In this document: positions 8,486 through 17,217 of the stretch, piece after piece
Numbering within the stretch: position 1 is the first letter of the stretch
How the letters are laid out: every line of letters starts with the position of its first letter
Translations under genes and position numbers: made by a program
DNA from: Alphaproteobacteria bacterium
GTDB taxonomy: Bacteria > Myxococcota_A > UBA796 > GCA-2862545
Direction of reading: 5' to 3'
NCBI GenBank assembly: GCA_020632925.1
Contig: JACKER010000007.1
Coordinates: 620,001-684,000, forward strand
DNA length: 64,000 nucleotides
The notes under the pieces: model-generated
What the model was told of the DNA's origin: nothing
What the model saw: only the letters and a program-made list of their open reading frames with translations
Databases searched by the model: none

Positions 8486-9699
8486 TCGTCTGGTTCGCCA
8501 CCATCGCCGCGGCTCAGGACCTCCCCTGCTCGGTGCCGCTGACGCGCTTCGACGTTCGGACGATGAGCGAGCACTCGTCCGACGCCATCGCGCGCGACGA
8601 CGCGCTCTCGCACCGGCGGCTCTTCGACGAGCTCGTGTCCCGCACCTCCTGCCTCGACCACCCGATCGACCCGGACGCGTGGGCCTCCCTGCTCCTGGAC
8701 GAGGCGCTGGTGCGCAAGGCGACGGGAGGGGACTGGGAACGCCCGCTGGACACGGCGATGAACGCGTTCCCCGCGCTCGACCTCCCGCCCTTCCTGCGCG
8801 ACGTCTACTCGCCCCTGCCGCGACCCACACCGTCCGGCCTGACCATCCCCGACGACGCCGCGCTCTTCGTCGACGGGGTCCTCGTCCGCGCCGTGCCCAT
8901 CCTGTCGGGCGACCACGTCGTCCAGGTGTGGCGCGCCGGGAACCTGCGCTCGGCCTTCCTGGAGGACGGCGACCAGGTTCCCGCGGACTGGCTGACCCCG
9001 GCCGAGAAGGAGGTGGTCGAGGTCGTCCGCGAGGAGGTCGCCTTCGTCCCGTACGCGCACGGGATGATCGGCGGCGGCGTCGGGCCCACCCTCGGGCGCC
9101 AGATGGTCCAGAACCCTGCGGAGTTCCTGGGCGGCCAGGAGCAGTACGGCGGCTCGCTGACGGTGTCGGCGAGTGGGCTCGTGCCGGTCGCGGGGCCGGG
9201 CTCCGTGTTCTGGGACGCCGACCTGGCCGTCCTGGTGCCCTCGGTGCGCCGCGGCACCACCGACGAGTTCAACGTCGATCGCGTCGGGTGGTTGCCCCAG
9301 GCCTGGGTCGGTGGCGCCGCGATGTTCGAGGAGCTCACGGTCGGCGTGGGTGCCGGCTTCGCGACGCTGCTGCGGTACGAGGGAGAGGAGCCCGTCGTCA
9401 CGTGGCTCCCGCAGCCCCACGTGCTGTTGGGGGTGCTCCAGGGCCGCCGCGACTTCGAGGTGTCCGCCGGGGTGTCTCCGGCGGCGCTCCATGGTCGGGT
9501 GCGCGCCGGTGCGCTGCTCGCGGATCCCGGTTCGGCGACGATGCGTCTCGGCGTCGACACCCAGCTCGGGCTCGGTTGGTTCACCGAGGGATCCCCCGAG
9601 GACGCGACCTCCGCGGAGCTCGACCGGGTTCGCCGAGCGACGGACCTGCAGTGGACGTTGCTCGGGCGTCTGGACGTGGCCTGGGGACGCGATCGATGA
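8482..9699 (+). CDS. exported partner protein of the kinase (cassette copy 1)
   Basis: This 405-residue protein has a GTG start overlapping the kinase stop and a short signal peptide ending near AAAQD. The N-terminal half is helical. It includes LFDELVSRTSC and AWASLLLDEALVRKA, which align with LLRDLHCLEEELP and AWARLLLDEAIVSFA of the protein at 23739-24830. The C-terminal half is rich in alternating hydrophobic strands with Gly and Trp, suggesting an outer-membrane or periplasmic beta-structure. I recognise no named family. Both copies follow a kinase with the same exported domain, so I infer a ligand-binding or anchoring partner. Function is otherwise unknown. Confidence 0.75.
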   Translation: MIVWFATIAAAQDLPCSVPLTRFDVRTMSEHSSDAIARDDALSHRRLFDELVSRTSCLDHPIDPDAWASLLLDEALVRKATGGDWERPLDTAMNAFPALDLPPFLRDVYSPLPRPTPSGLTIPDDAALFVDGVLVRAVPILSGDHVVQVWRAGNLRSAFLEDGDQVPADWLTPAEKEVVEVVREEVAFVPYAHGMIGGGVGPTLGRQMVQNPAEFLGGQEQYGGSLTVSASGLVPVAGPGSVFWDADLAVLVPSVRRGTTDEFNVDRVGWLPQAWVGGAAMFEELTVGVGAGFATLLRYEGEEPVVTWLPQPHVLLGVLQGRRDFEVSAGVSPAALHGRVRAGALLADPGSATMRLGVDTQLGLGWFTEGSPEDATSAELDRVRRATDLQWTLLGRLDVAWGRDR

Positions 9700-9721
9700 T
9701 GGCGCCCCGCACGGAGGAGGG

Positions 9722-12700
9722 ATGCCGCACGAGGACCACTCGACGCCCCGCGAGGATCTCCTCGAGGACGACGAGCTGACGGACTCCGTCCCCAAGGTCA
9801 CCCCGGAGTACCCGTCCGACGAGCTCCGCGATCTCGGCGAGAGGCTCGCCGCGCTCTACTACGCCCGGGAGATCGAGCCCGATCGGACCGGCGTGGCGGA
9901 GGAGATCGCGCGCATCCGCTCGCAGATGCGGCGGGGTCCGCGGCTCCACGCGGGCGAATTCCTCGCGGACGGACGGTATCGGCTGCTGACCCGGCGCGAT
10001 GCCGGCACCTCGGGCGACGCCCTCTGGCAGGCGTGGGAACGGACGAGCGGGCAGCTCGTGCTGGTGCGGGTCTTCCACGGCGGCTGGGTCGATCGCAAGA
10101 AGGCGGTGGAGCAGTTCCGCGAGCGGGGCGCGACCTTGCGCAAGCTCGTGCACCCGCACCTGGCGCGCGTCCTCGACGCGGACCGATCGGACGACGGCTT
10201 CGTCTACCTCGTGACGGCGCACGTCGGTGATCAGTCGCTGGCGGACGCGGTGTCGGACACCGGGCTGGTGCGCGACGCGATCGACGCCGTCGAGGTGGCC
10301 ATCGAGCTCGCGCAGGCCCTGCAGTACTGCCACGAGATCGGCGTCGTCCACGGCGACGTGCGGCCCGAGAACGTGCTCATGTCGCCCGAGGGGTCGGCGT
10401 TCCTGACGCATCCCTCGGTCGAACCCATCGCCGGCAAGGCGGAGCCGTCGCTGTACCAGGCGCCGGAGACCACGGAGCGTGGCTACGAGCCCGCCCCTGC
10501 AGCCGACGTGTACGCGCTCGGCATGACGCTGCTCGCGGCCCTGAACAAGGGCTCGCTGCCGTTCTGGGTCCTGCGCGACCCCAGCCGACTGCTCCGCCAG
10601 GTCGCCGTGTCCGACGGCGTCCGCTCCGTCATCGCGCGCGCCACCGACTGGGAGCTGTCGGCTCGGTACGCCGATCTCGCCGCGCTGGTCGAGGACCTCG
10701 TCGCCGACCCCGAGCTCGTGGAGGCCTTGGCCGACCGCGCGCGGGAGCGTGGGCGCTTCGACATCGCCGCCCAGCACCTCGAGAACCTCCTGCGCATCCA
10801 GTCGCACCGGGCGGTCGAGATCCGGACGGCGCTCGGCGAGGTGTACACCTCGCTCGGAGCGTACGATCAGGCCTTCGGCCACCTCCTGGCGGCCCTCGAG
10901 CGCACCGCGGACGTCGAGACCCTGTTCGCGCCGCTGCGCGTGGTCGCCTCGCGCACGGGGGACTGGTCGCGCCTCGCGAGCGCCCTGTGGAGCCAGGCGC
11001 GCGCCCGGGACGCCGGCCGCCGCGTGGTGTTGCGCGTGGAGCTCGCCCGGATCAACCAGGACGAACTGAAGAACCCGATCGCGGCGGCCGAGACCTGGAC
11101 CCAGGTGCTCGCGGATCACCGCCTCCCGAGCCAGGCCGTCACCGCGCTCAGGGCGCTCCAGGGGCTCGCGCGCGACCGTCGGGACTGGGCCGGCTTCGTG
11201 GAGTACGGCAAGGAGCTCCTCGAGTACCTCCCCGAGGACCAGAAGGCCGCGGTGCAGTACGCGCTGGGCCGGGCGTACATCGAGCACCTCGACGACGAGG
11301 AAGCGGGCCTGCCGTTCATCGACGCCGCCGAGGAGCGCGGCTGGTCGGAGCCCGATCTGGGCCAGCGGCTGCAGCAGATCCGCGCCCATCGCGGCCAGTG
11401 GCGCCGCGTGATCCACCTCATGGTGCAGCAGGCGGCGGGGCAGGAACTCGGCGACGCCAGCCCCACGCTCCTGCGCGCGGGCATCATCGCGAGCTCGGTC
11501 CACCTCGAGGAGGAGGCGTTCACCGTCTACCACGCGCTCCTCCAGCGGGCGCCGCGGCACGTGGTCGCGCTGCGGCACCTCGCGCGCCTGCACCACCGCG
11601 CCCACGAGGCCGACAAGGCGCTGCGGTTCTATGAGCGACTGTGGGAGACGTACCGCGGCAAGGACTCCGAGGAGCCCGAGGCCTCCGAGCGCGCGGCGGA
11701 CTGCATGGCGTACGCCCAGCTGCTCCTGAAGAAGGGCGACGCGGCCGGCGCGTGCGAGCGGCTCGAGGAAGCGCTGCGGCTCAACCCGAACCACGTCCCG
11801 TCGCTGCAGCTGGCGGGGCCGCTCTTCCTGGCCCGCGGGGACACGGGCGCGGCGGCGACGGTGTTCGACCGACTCCTCGCGCAGTTCAAGAGCGTGGAGC
11901 ACTCGCCCCAGAAGATCGAGGCCTGCCTCGGCATGGGCGATCTCGCCTGGGTCCAGGGGCGCCTGACGGCCGCGATGGGCTGGTTCAACCGGGCGCTCGA
12001 GCTGGACCCGTTCTCGGTGGCGGGCTGGTGGGGGCTCGCGAAGGTGGCCATGTCGTCGCGCAGCGGGCACCCCGGCGCGGACCGCGCGCCCTGGGTCATG
12101 GCCATGCCCAAGCGCTTCACCGGTCAGGAGGCGCTGGCGCGACTGCTCGCCGGTACGCTGCAGCTCGACGCGATGAAGGCCTGGCTGCGCCTGACCGCGC
12201 TCGGCCGGTCGGCGCTCGAGGGCGGCGAGGTCGGGATGCGCGTCGCGTGCGCCGTGGTCGACGTGATGGTGCGCAACGATCTCGTCGCGCCCGAGCTCTT
12301 CCAGCGGATCGGGGACGCGCGGCCCGAGTGGTCGGAGCCGGTGGACGAGGTCCAGCGGCTGTGGTTCGGAGGGGGTGCAGCGGCCTTCGCGGTGGCTCGC
12401 ACCTACGGCTGGAGCCGCCGGCTGCTGACCGACGACTTCGACCCGCTGGCGGTCCGCTCGGTCCTGCCGAGCGAGCTGCGCGGTCCCCAGATCGCCGTCG
12501 AGTCGCTCCGGGACACGAACAGCTGGGGGACCCTGTTCGAGGGGGACCTGCCGCGCCCGCCGGATCCCTTCACGATGATCGAGCCGCAGGAGGCGAGCGC
12601 GCCGCGCCGCTGGAGCGGTCCCGTGGGCGCCCTGGTGCGCGACGGGCTGACCTGGCTCGCGCTCGGTCGGGATCGGGGCGAGGTCGACGTGGGGGCCGAT

Positions 12701-14620
12701 CCGGCGACCGATCTCAAGCTCGAGGACCCGCTCCTCTCCCCGCGGCACGCGCGGATGTACCGACAGGGTGGGCGGATCTATCTCCAGAAGCTCGGTGACG
12801 GTCCGGTGCAGGTCGATGGCGAGGATCGCGACGTGTGGCGCCTGCACGGCGGGGAGCGCGTGACCCTGGGCGAGACCCGGATGCAGTTCCAGGCGTACGC
12901 GGACGAGGCGCACCTGCCACCGCTGGCTCGCATCGCGCACGTCGGCACCTTCGAGGAGACCCCCCCGCCCGCCGCGGAACGTCCCGAGCCACCGCCCGCG
13001 CCGCCGGCCTCCGAGGAAGCGGACACCGAGGGGCCGGACGAGCCCGTGGAGCCCACGGCGCCCCTCGAGGCACCGGCGCCGGTCGAGCCGGAGCCCCACG
13101 AGGACGAGGCCATCGAGCTGCCCTCGGCCGAGGAGGACCTGCCGCCGCCCGACGAGGACGAGGACGACGACGACGACGACGACGACGAGGAGTTCGACCT
13201 CTCCGCGGACCTGGCCCCTCCCGTGCGCCGCGAGGTGGGGCCCGAGACGACGGGACCGATCGAGGACGTGTTGCCGCTGCCCGCGGTGGACCCGCAGCCT
13301 CGGCTGGTGACCGGGCCGATCCGGATGCCCGCCGACGTGATGGAGCCGACCGGACCGATCCCGGACGCGATCACCGAGCGGCTCGCCGCCGAGGAGGAGG
13401 AGCACACCTCCGACCCGCCCTCCGACGAGGAGCTGATCCAGCCGCGTGCGCGGGAGGAGGTCCTGGAGGCCACGACCGCCCCGACACCGGTGTCGGACAT
13501 GGACCTCGACCTGCCGGAGGACGATCCCTCCGCACGGGAGTCCGGGCCGCTGCAGGCGCTCCACCTGGCTTCCCTCGAGGAGGCCGAGCCCGAGGAGCAG
13601 GAGCCCGAGGCGTCTCCCGCGCTGCCCGACGACTTCGAGGCGGGACCCGATCCGTCGTCCGAGATCGACCCCGAGCTGTCGGACGAGGTCGAGTTCGAGG
13701 CCGCACCCGAGGCAGAGGCCGACGAGGATCCCCCGATCCCGTCCAACGTCCCCGATTGGCTGCGCCGGGCGCTGATGGCCGAGGAGGAGGCCGAAGCCTC
13801 CGTGGACGAGCCCGCTGCCGAGCCCCCGGCCGACGAGGCTCCCGCCGAGCCGCCGCCTGGCTCGGTCACCGTGCCGATCCCCGAAGCGAGCGGTCCCTTC
13901 GCGGGCGACGAGCCCGACCGCTCGCCGCAGCCCACCGGCGTCACCGCGGTGCCGGCGGTGGAGGACGAGGGACTGTCCGAGGAGGATGCGCCGCAGGCGG
14001 TGGCCGAGGTCGCCCCTCCCTACGAGCCCGACGCGCCCACGGTCGTCGTGCCGAGCGTCCCTCGCGAGGTGCTCACCGCGCCCATCCCGCGCCACATCCG
14101 CTCGGCGCCCACCAACCCGCCGCCGTCCACCTTCGGTTTCCCGGAGGAGGTGGCGGACGACGACGTGGACTCGCTGCGGACCGTGCCGCGACCGCTGCCC
14201 GCCGGCGTCACGGGGACCACGGTGGTCCCGCTCGAGCGCGAGCTCGGGCCGAGCGGCGGCGAGTCCGCCCCGCCTGCGCCGCCCCGCACCCGGGACGACG
14301 ACGATCTGCTGCCCTCGGCGGGACCCTCGGGGTACCTCGAGTTCATGTCCGGTCCCGAGCGCGGGCGACGTGTCCCGGTGGCCGACGAGATCACGGTGGG
14401 GCAGTCCCCGATGTGCGGCGTGAGCATCGCGGGTGACGCGAGGCTGTCCGCGGTCCACTGTCGGGTCCGACGGCTCGGGGAGGGGTTCCACCTGTCCGAC
14501 GAGGGCTCCCAGACCGGGACCGTCGTGAACGGCCAGCGCGTCACGGAGGTCGGGCTCACCGGGGGAGAGGTGATCATGGTGGGCCGCACCGTCCTGCGGT
14601 TCCGGATGGGGGACGACTGA
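9722..14620 (+). CDS. pseudokinase-TPR protein with two FHA domains
   Basis: This 1632-residue protein has its ATG placed after GGAGGAGG (9713-9720). Residues 85-330 form a kinase-like fold that has lost catalytic residues. The VAIK lysine is Arg (R116), HRD is HGD (210-212) with Arg for the following Lys, and DFG is LTH (228-230). TPR-like helices fill about 330-880. A first FHA domain spans about 975-1060 (SPRHARMY core). A long acidic, Pro-rich region (about 1080-1530) follows, then a second FHA domain at 1536-1632 (LSAVHCRVRRLG). FHA domains bind phosphothreonine, so this is probably a scaffold that reads marks made by the neighbouring kinases. Its stop overlaps the next ATG. Confidence 0.88.
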   Translation: MPHEDHSTPREDLLEDDELTDSVPKVTPEYPSDELRDLGERLAALYYAREIEPDRTGVAEEIARIRSQMRRGPRLHAGEFLADGRYRLLTRRDAGTSGDALWQAWERTSGQLVLVRVFHGGWVDRKKAVEQFRERGATLRKLVHPHLARVLDADRSDDGFVYLVTAHVGDQSLADAVSDTGLVRDAIDAVEVAIELAQALQYCHEIGVVHGDVRPENVLMSPEGSAFLTHPSVEPIAGKAEPSLYQAPETTERGYEPAPAADVYALGMTLLAALNKGSLPFWVLRDPSRLLRQVAVSDGVRSVIARATDWELSARYADLAALVEDLVADPELVEALADRARERGRFDIAAQHLENLLRIQSHRAVEIRTALGEVYTSLGAYDQAFGHLLAALERTADVETLFAPLRVVASRTGDWSRLASALWSQARARDAGRRVVLRVELARINQDELKNPIAAAETWTQVLADHRLPSQAVTALRALQGLARDRRDWAGFVEYGKELLEYLPEDQKAAVQYALGRAYIEHLDDEEAGLPFIDAAEERGWSEPDLGQRLQQIRAHRGQWRRVIHLMVQQAAGQELGDASPTLLRAGIIASSVHLEEEAFTVYHALLQRAPRHVVALRHLARLHHRAHEADKALRFYERLWETYRGKDSEEPEASERAADCMAYAQLLLKKGDAAGACERLEEALRLNPNHVPSLQLAGPLFLARGDTGAAATVFDRLLAQFKSVEHSPQKIEACLGMGDLAWVQGRLTAAMGWFNRALELDPFSVAGWWGLAKVAMSSRSGHPGADRAPWVMAMPKRFTGQEALARLLAGTLQLDAMKAWLRLTALGRSALEGGEVGMRVACAVVDVMVRNDLVAPELFQRIGDARPEWSEPVDEVQRLWFGGGAAAFAVARTYGWSRRLLTDDFDPLAVRSVLPSELRGPQIAVESLRDTNSWGTLFEGDLPRPPDPFTMIEPQEASAPRRWSGPVGALVRDGLTWLALGRDRGEVDVGADPATDLKLEDPLLSPRHARMYRQGGRIYLQKLGDGPVQVDGEDRDVWRLHGGERVTLGETRMQFQAYADEAHLPPLARIAHVGTFEETPPPAAERPEPPPAPPASEEADTEGPDEPVEPTAPLEAPAPVEPEPHEDEAIELPSAEEDLPPPDEDEDDDDDDDDEEFDLSADLAPPVRREVGPETTGPIEDVLPLPAVDPQPRLVTGPIRMPADVMEPTGPIPDAITERLAAEEEEHTSDPPSDEELIQPRAREEVLEATTAPTPVSDMDLDLPEDDPSARESGPLQALHLASLEEAEPEEQEPEASPALPDDFEAGPDPSSEIDPELSDEVEFEAAPEAEADEDPPIPSNVPDWLRRALMAEEEAEASVDEPAAEPPADEAPAEPPPGSVTVPIPEASGPFAGDEPDRSPQPTGVTAVPAVEDEGLSEEDAPQAVAEVAPPYEPDAPTVVVPSVPREVLTAPIPRHIRSAPTNPPPSTFGFPEEVADDDVDSLRTVPRPLPAGVTGTTVVPLERELGPSGGESAPPAPPRTRDDDDLLPSAGPSGYLEFMSGPERGRRVPVADEITVGQSPMCGVSIAGDARLSAVHCRVRRLGEGFHLSDEGSQTGTVVNGQRVTEVGLTGGEVIMVGRTVLRFRMGDD

Positions 14621-15120
14621 TGTCGGAGCAGGAACAGCCCGAACCCACGGCCGACGAGCTGCGCTCGGTGCTCTCGCGCTGGGCGTCGGGCGTGGCGGTG
14701 GTCACCACGAATGACAACGGTCTGCTCTACGGCCTGACCGTCTCGAGCTTCACCTCCGTCTCGCTGGATCCGCCGCTCGTCCTGGTGAGCCTGGCGAACG
14801 CGAACCGCCTGACCTCGATGATCGAGACCAGCCACGGGTTCGCGGTGAGCCTGCTGTCCGCCCAGCAGGAGGCGGCGAGCAACTACTTCGCGCGGCCCGG
14901 ACGCCTGCCCACGCCGGACTTCACGGAGATCGCGGGGGAGTGGACGCCGTCGGGGCAGCCGGTCATCGCCGGCTCGCTCGGGTGGCTGAGCTGCTCGCTG
15001 CACGCGGTGCTCCCCCAGGGCGACCACACCCTCGTGATCGGGCGTGTGAACGGGACCGGGGGCGACGTCGACCAGGAGCCGCTGGTCTACTGGTCGAGGG
15101 CGTACCGCCGCATCACGTGA
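14620..15120 (+). CDS. flavin reductase-like (FMN-binding) domain protein
   Basis: This 166-residue protein has an ATG overlapping the previous TGA. It has the flavin reductase core: LRSVLSRWASGVAVVTT, then GLTVSSFTSVSLDPPLVLVS, then NYFARPGR and a C-terminal GDHTLVIGRV. Family members are small FMN- or FAD-binding reductases or the reductase part of two-component monooxygenases. No partner oxygenase is adjacent. It appears to be the last gene of the long operon; its 3' end overlaps the convergent pcm gene by eight bases. Substrate unknown. Confidence 0.88.
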   Translation: MSEQEQPEPTADELRSVLSRWASGVAVVTTNDNGLLYGLTVSSFTSVSLDPPLVLVSLANANRLTSMIETSHGFAVSLLSAQQEAASNYFARPGRLPTPDFTEIAGEWTPSGQPVIAGSLGWLSCSLHAVLPQGDHTLVIGRVNGTGGDVDQEPLVYWSRAYRRIT

Positions 15121-15721
15121 GCGGCACGAAGGCGACCGCGCCGTGCCCACGGCGGCGGAAGGTCTCGCCGGTGCGTTCGAGCGTCACCAGCTCCTGCCGG
15201 TCACCGCTCCCGGACGGGAGCACCAACACCCCCCCGTCGCGCAGCTGGTCGAGCCACGCGTCGGGGATCCTCGGCGTGGCGGCCGCGACCAGGATCGCGT
15301 CGTACGGGGCGTGCTCGGCCCAGCCTTCCTTCCCGTCGCCCAGGCGCAGGTGGACGGGGAGCTCCAGCTCCGTCAGCAGCCGCTGCGCACGCTCGAACAA
15401 GGGGGCGACCACCTCGATCGACCAGACGTCGGCGCCGAGGGCGGCGAGCACGGCTGCCTGGTACCCGCTGCCGGTCCCGACATCGAGCACGCGCGCGCCT
15501 CGTTCGACGCGACCGAGCTGCGCCATCCAGGCCACCACGTAGGGCTGGCTGATCGTCTGGGCGTGCCCGATGGGCAGGGGGGTGTCGTCCCAGGCGTACG
15601 GCTGGAGCTCGGTCGGCACGAAGCGATCGCGCGGCACCCGGCGCATGGCGTCGAGGATGACCTCGTCCCGGACGCCGAGCTCGGCGATCCGACGCACCAT
15701 GCGCTCGGGTCCCGGGATCAC
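15113..15721 (-). CDS. pcm: protein-L-isoaspartate O-methyltransferase
   Basis: This protein of about 202 residues repairs isoaspartyl damage by methylating the abnormal side chain with S-adenosylmethionine. It shows VPRDRFVP, the substrate-loop AYxDxPLPIGxxQTIS pattern (AWDDTPLPIGHAQTISQPY) and the SAM motif VLDVGTGSGYQAAVLA. Length is normal for the family. A GTG at 15721, one base after the stop of the upstream stress protein and preceded by GGAG, is the likely start. ATG 15700 is an alternative that matches the usual N-terminus better. It forms a two-gene operon with the universal stress protein. Confidence 0.93.
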   Translation of the reverse strand: MIPGPERMVRRIAELGVRDEVILDAMRRVPRDRFVPTELQPYAWDDTPLPIGHAQTISQPYVVAWMAQLGRVERGARVLDVGTGSGYQAAVLAALGADVWSIEVVAPLFERAQRLLTELELPVHLRLGDGKEGWAEHAPYDAILVAAATPRIPDAWLDQLRDGGVLVLPSGSGDRQELVTLERTGETFRRRGHGAVAFVPLT

Positions 15722-15722
15722 G

Positions 15723-16184
15723 TCACTCCGGGATCTTCGGGTCCTCGCGGACCACGAGCAGCGCACAGTTGCCGCGGAGCAGGACGCGCTCGGTCGTCGT
15801 CCCCATCAGGCGGTCGGCGAAGCCGGTCGGGCCGTGGGTGCCCATCACCAACAGGTCGGCGCGGTGGTCGTTGGCGGCCTCGAGGATGCAGTCGACGGTC
15901 CACCCGGTGCGCACGTCGGCCTCCACGTGATCCTCGGGGAGCGCGTACCCGGACTCGCGCAGCTTCAAGCGCGCCGTGTCGCGGACGGCCGTGATCTCGA
16001 ACTCCCACTCCGCCTCGTCCCGCTGCTGCTCGGCGACGTTCTTGGGACGCGTCTCGTCACGGACGTAGACCACCACCACGTGGGCCGCGAAGCGCGTGGC
16101 GAGCGAGTAGGCGGCGTCCAGCGCCTTCTCGGAGAGCGGGGTGTCGTCGATCGGGACGACGATTCGGTGGAGATGGAACGCCAT
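15723..16184 (-). CDS. universal stress protein, single domain
   Basis: This 153-residue protein has its ATG after AGGAGG. HRIVVPIDDTPLSEKALDAA opens the UspA fold, and LLVMGTHGPTGFADRLMGTTTERVL is the ATP-binding G-2x-G-9x-G(S/T)-type region. It is therefore likely an ATP-binding member. A Glu-rich stretch in the middle (AEQQRDEAEWEFE) is slightly unusual. It is divergent from the two-domain family member at 16275 and shares a 90-base control region with it. It is followed by pcm one base later, which suggests a joint stress-repair role. Confidence 0.92.
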   Translation of the reverse strand: MAFHLHRIVVPIDDTPLSEKALDAAYSLATRFAAHVVVVYVRDETRPKNVAEQQRDEAEWEFEITAVRDTARLKLRESGYALPEDHVEADVRTGWTVDCILEAANDHRADLLVMGTHGPTGFADRLMGTTTERVLLRGNCALLVVREDPKIPE

Positions 16185-16274
16185 GGGACCTCCTGGACGG
16201 GCGACGTGATGCAACAGGCGGGCCGGAGTATGGCACGCTGCCTGCAGCCGGACGCATACGACGGAGGACCATCC

Positions 16275-17123
16275 ATGACCACCCAGGACCACACGATCCG
16301 CAAGATCGCGCTCACCACCGACCTCGGTGCCGACAGCCCCGATCTCTTCGCCCAGGCGCTCGGGATCGCGCTCCGGACGCGAGCGGAGCTGTTCCTGGTG
16401 CACATCGCCGAGCCCGACCACCCCGAGGCCAGCTGGCGCCGCTTGCCCACCGTGCGCGCGCTGCTCGAGCGCTGGGGGCGGATCTCCGTGGGTGCGCCCT
16501 ACGAGGAGTTCGAGAAGCTCGGCATCAAGGTCCACACGCTCGAGCGCAAGGCGAACGACGGGGATCTGCGCATCGCCGTCGCGCGCCGGGTCTCCGAGAT
16601 CCACCCCGATCTCGTGATCCTCGGGACGCACGCGCGCACCGGGATCGATCGCCTCGCGCGCGGGTCGGTCGCCGAGCCCGTCGCCCGAGACGTCCACAAG
16701 AGCACGCTGTTCCTCCCGGGCGACGCGCGCCCGTTCGTCTCGCCCGAGACCGGCGAGCTCGCGCTCAAGCGGGTCGTCGTCCCCGTGGGCCCCGGTGTCA
16801 CCGGCGAGCCGTTGATGGCCGAGCTCGAGCGGGTGCTCACGGCGCTCGGCGCCGGGGCGGTGCAGTTCGTGATCGTGCACGTGGGCACCTTCGCGTCGCT
16901 GCCCGACCTGCGCACGCCGCCGCGCCAGGACTGGATGTGGAAGACCGACCTGCGCAGCGGCAACGTGGTGGACCAGATCCTCGAGGCGGAGATCGAGCAC
17001 GAGGCCGATCTGGTCGTCATGGCCACGCTCGGGCACGACAGCTTCCTGGACGCCATGTGGGGCTCCACCATGGAGCGCGTGGTGCGGCGGACCCGGGTGC
17101 CGGTGCTCGCCATCCCTGTGTGA
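16275..17123 (+). CDS. tandem-domain universal stress protein
   Basis: This 282-residue protein has a GGAGGA site upstream of ATG 16275. It contains two UspA domains: residues 1-150 (IRKIALTTDLGADSP; LVILGTHARTGIDRLARGSV) and 160-282 (LKRVVVPVGPG; LVVMATLGHDSFLDAMWGST). Only the first has a near-complete ATP-binding glycine pattern; in the second the glycines are altered. This type usually acts as a stress-induced regulator. It is divergent from the single-domain protein, so the two probably respond together. Confidence 0.9.
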   Translation: MTTQDHTIRKIALTTDLGADSPDLFAQALGIALRTRAELFLVHIAEPDHPEASWRRLPTVRALLERWGRISVGAPYEEFEKLGIKVHTLERKANDGDLRIAVARRVSEIHPDLVILGTHARTGIDRLARGSVAEPVARDVHKSTLFLPGDARPFVSPETGELALKRVVVPVGPGVTGEPLMAELERVLTALGAGAVQFVIVHVGTFASLPDLRTPPRQDWMWKTDLRSGNVVDQILEAEIEHEADLVVMATLGHDSFLDAMWGSTMERVVRRTRVPVLAIPV

Positions 17124-17183
17124 GAGCGCACAGCGGGTTGTGCCCTCTCACGAACTTCCAATGGGCCGCTCACGTGGCCCCGA

Positions 17184-17201
17184 CCCTGCCTGGTGACAGG
17201 G
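17184..17201. promoter_or_regulatory. short inverted repeat just upstream of the haem-binding gene
   Basis: CCCTG (17184-17188) and CAGGG (17197-17201) are separated by eight bases and can be extended by one A-T pair. They lie seven bases upstream of the GGAGG (17208-17212) that serves the gene at 17218. It could be an operator or a leader hairpin. The arms are short, so chance is possible. Confidence 0.3.
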
Positions 17202-17217
17202 TGTACGGGAGGTGCGC

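Noticed and set aside
9581..14491. Minus-strand open frame of about 1636 codons opposite the pseudokinase gene
   Set aside because: High GC makes long antisense frames. It has no recognisable domain, is Arg/Leu/Val-rich, and the plus strand has clear kinase, TPR and FHA domains.
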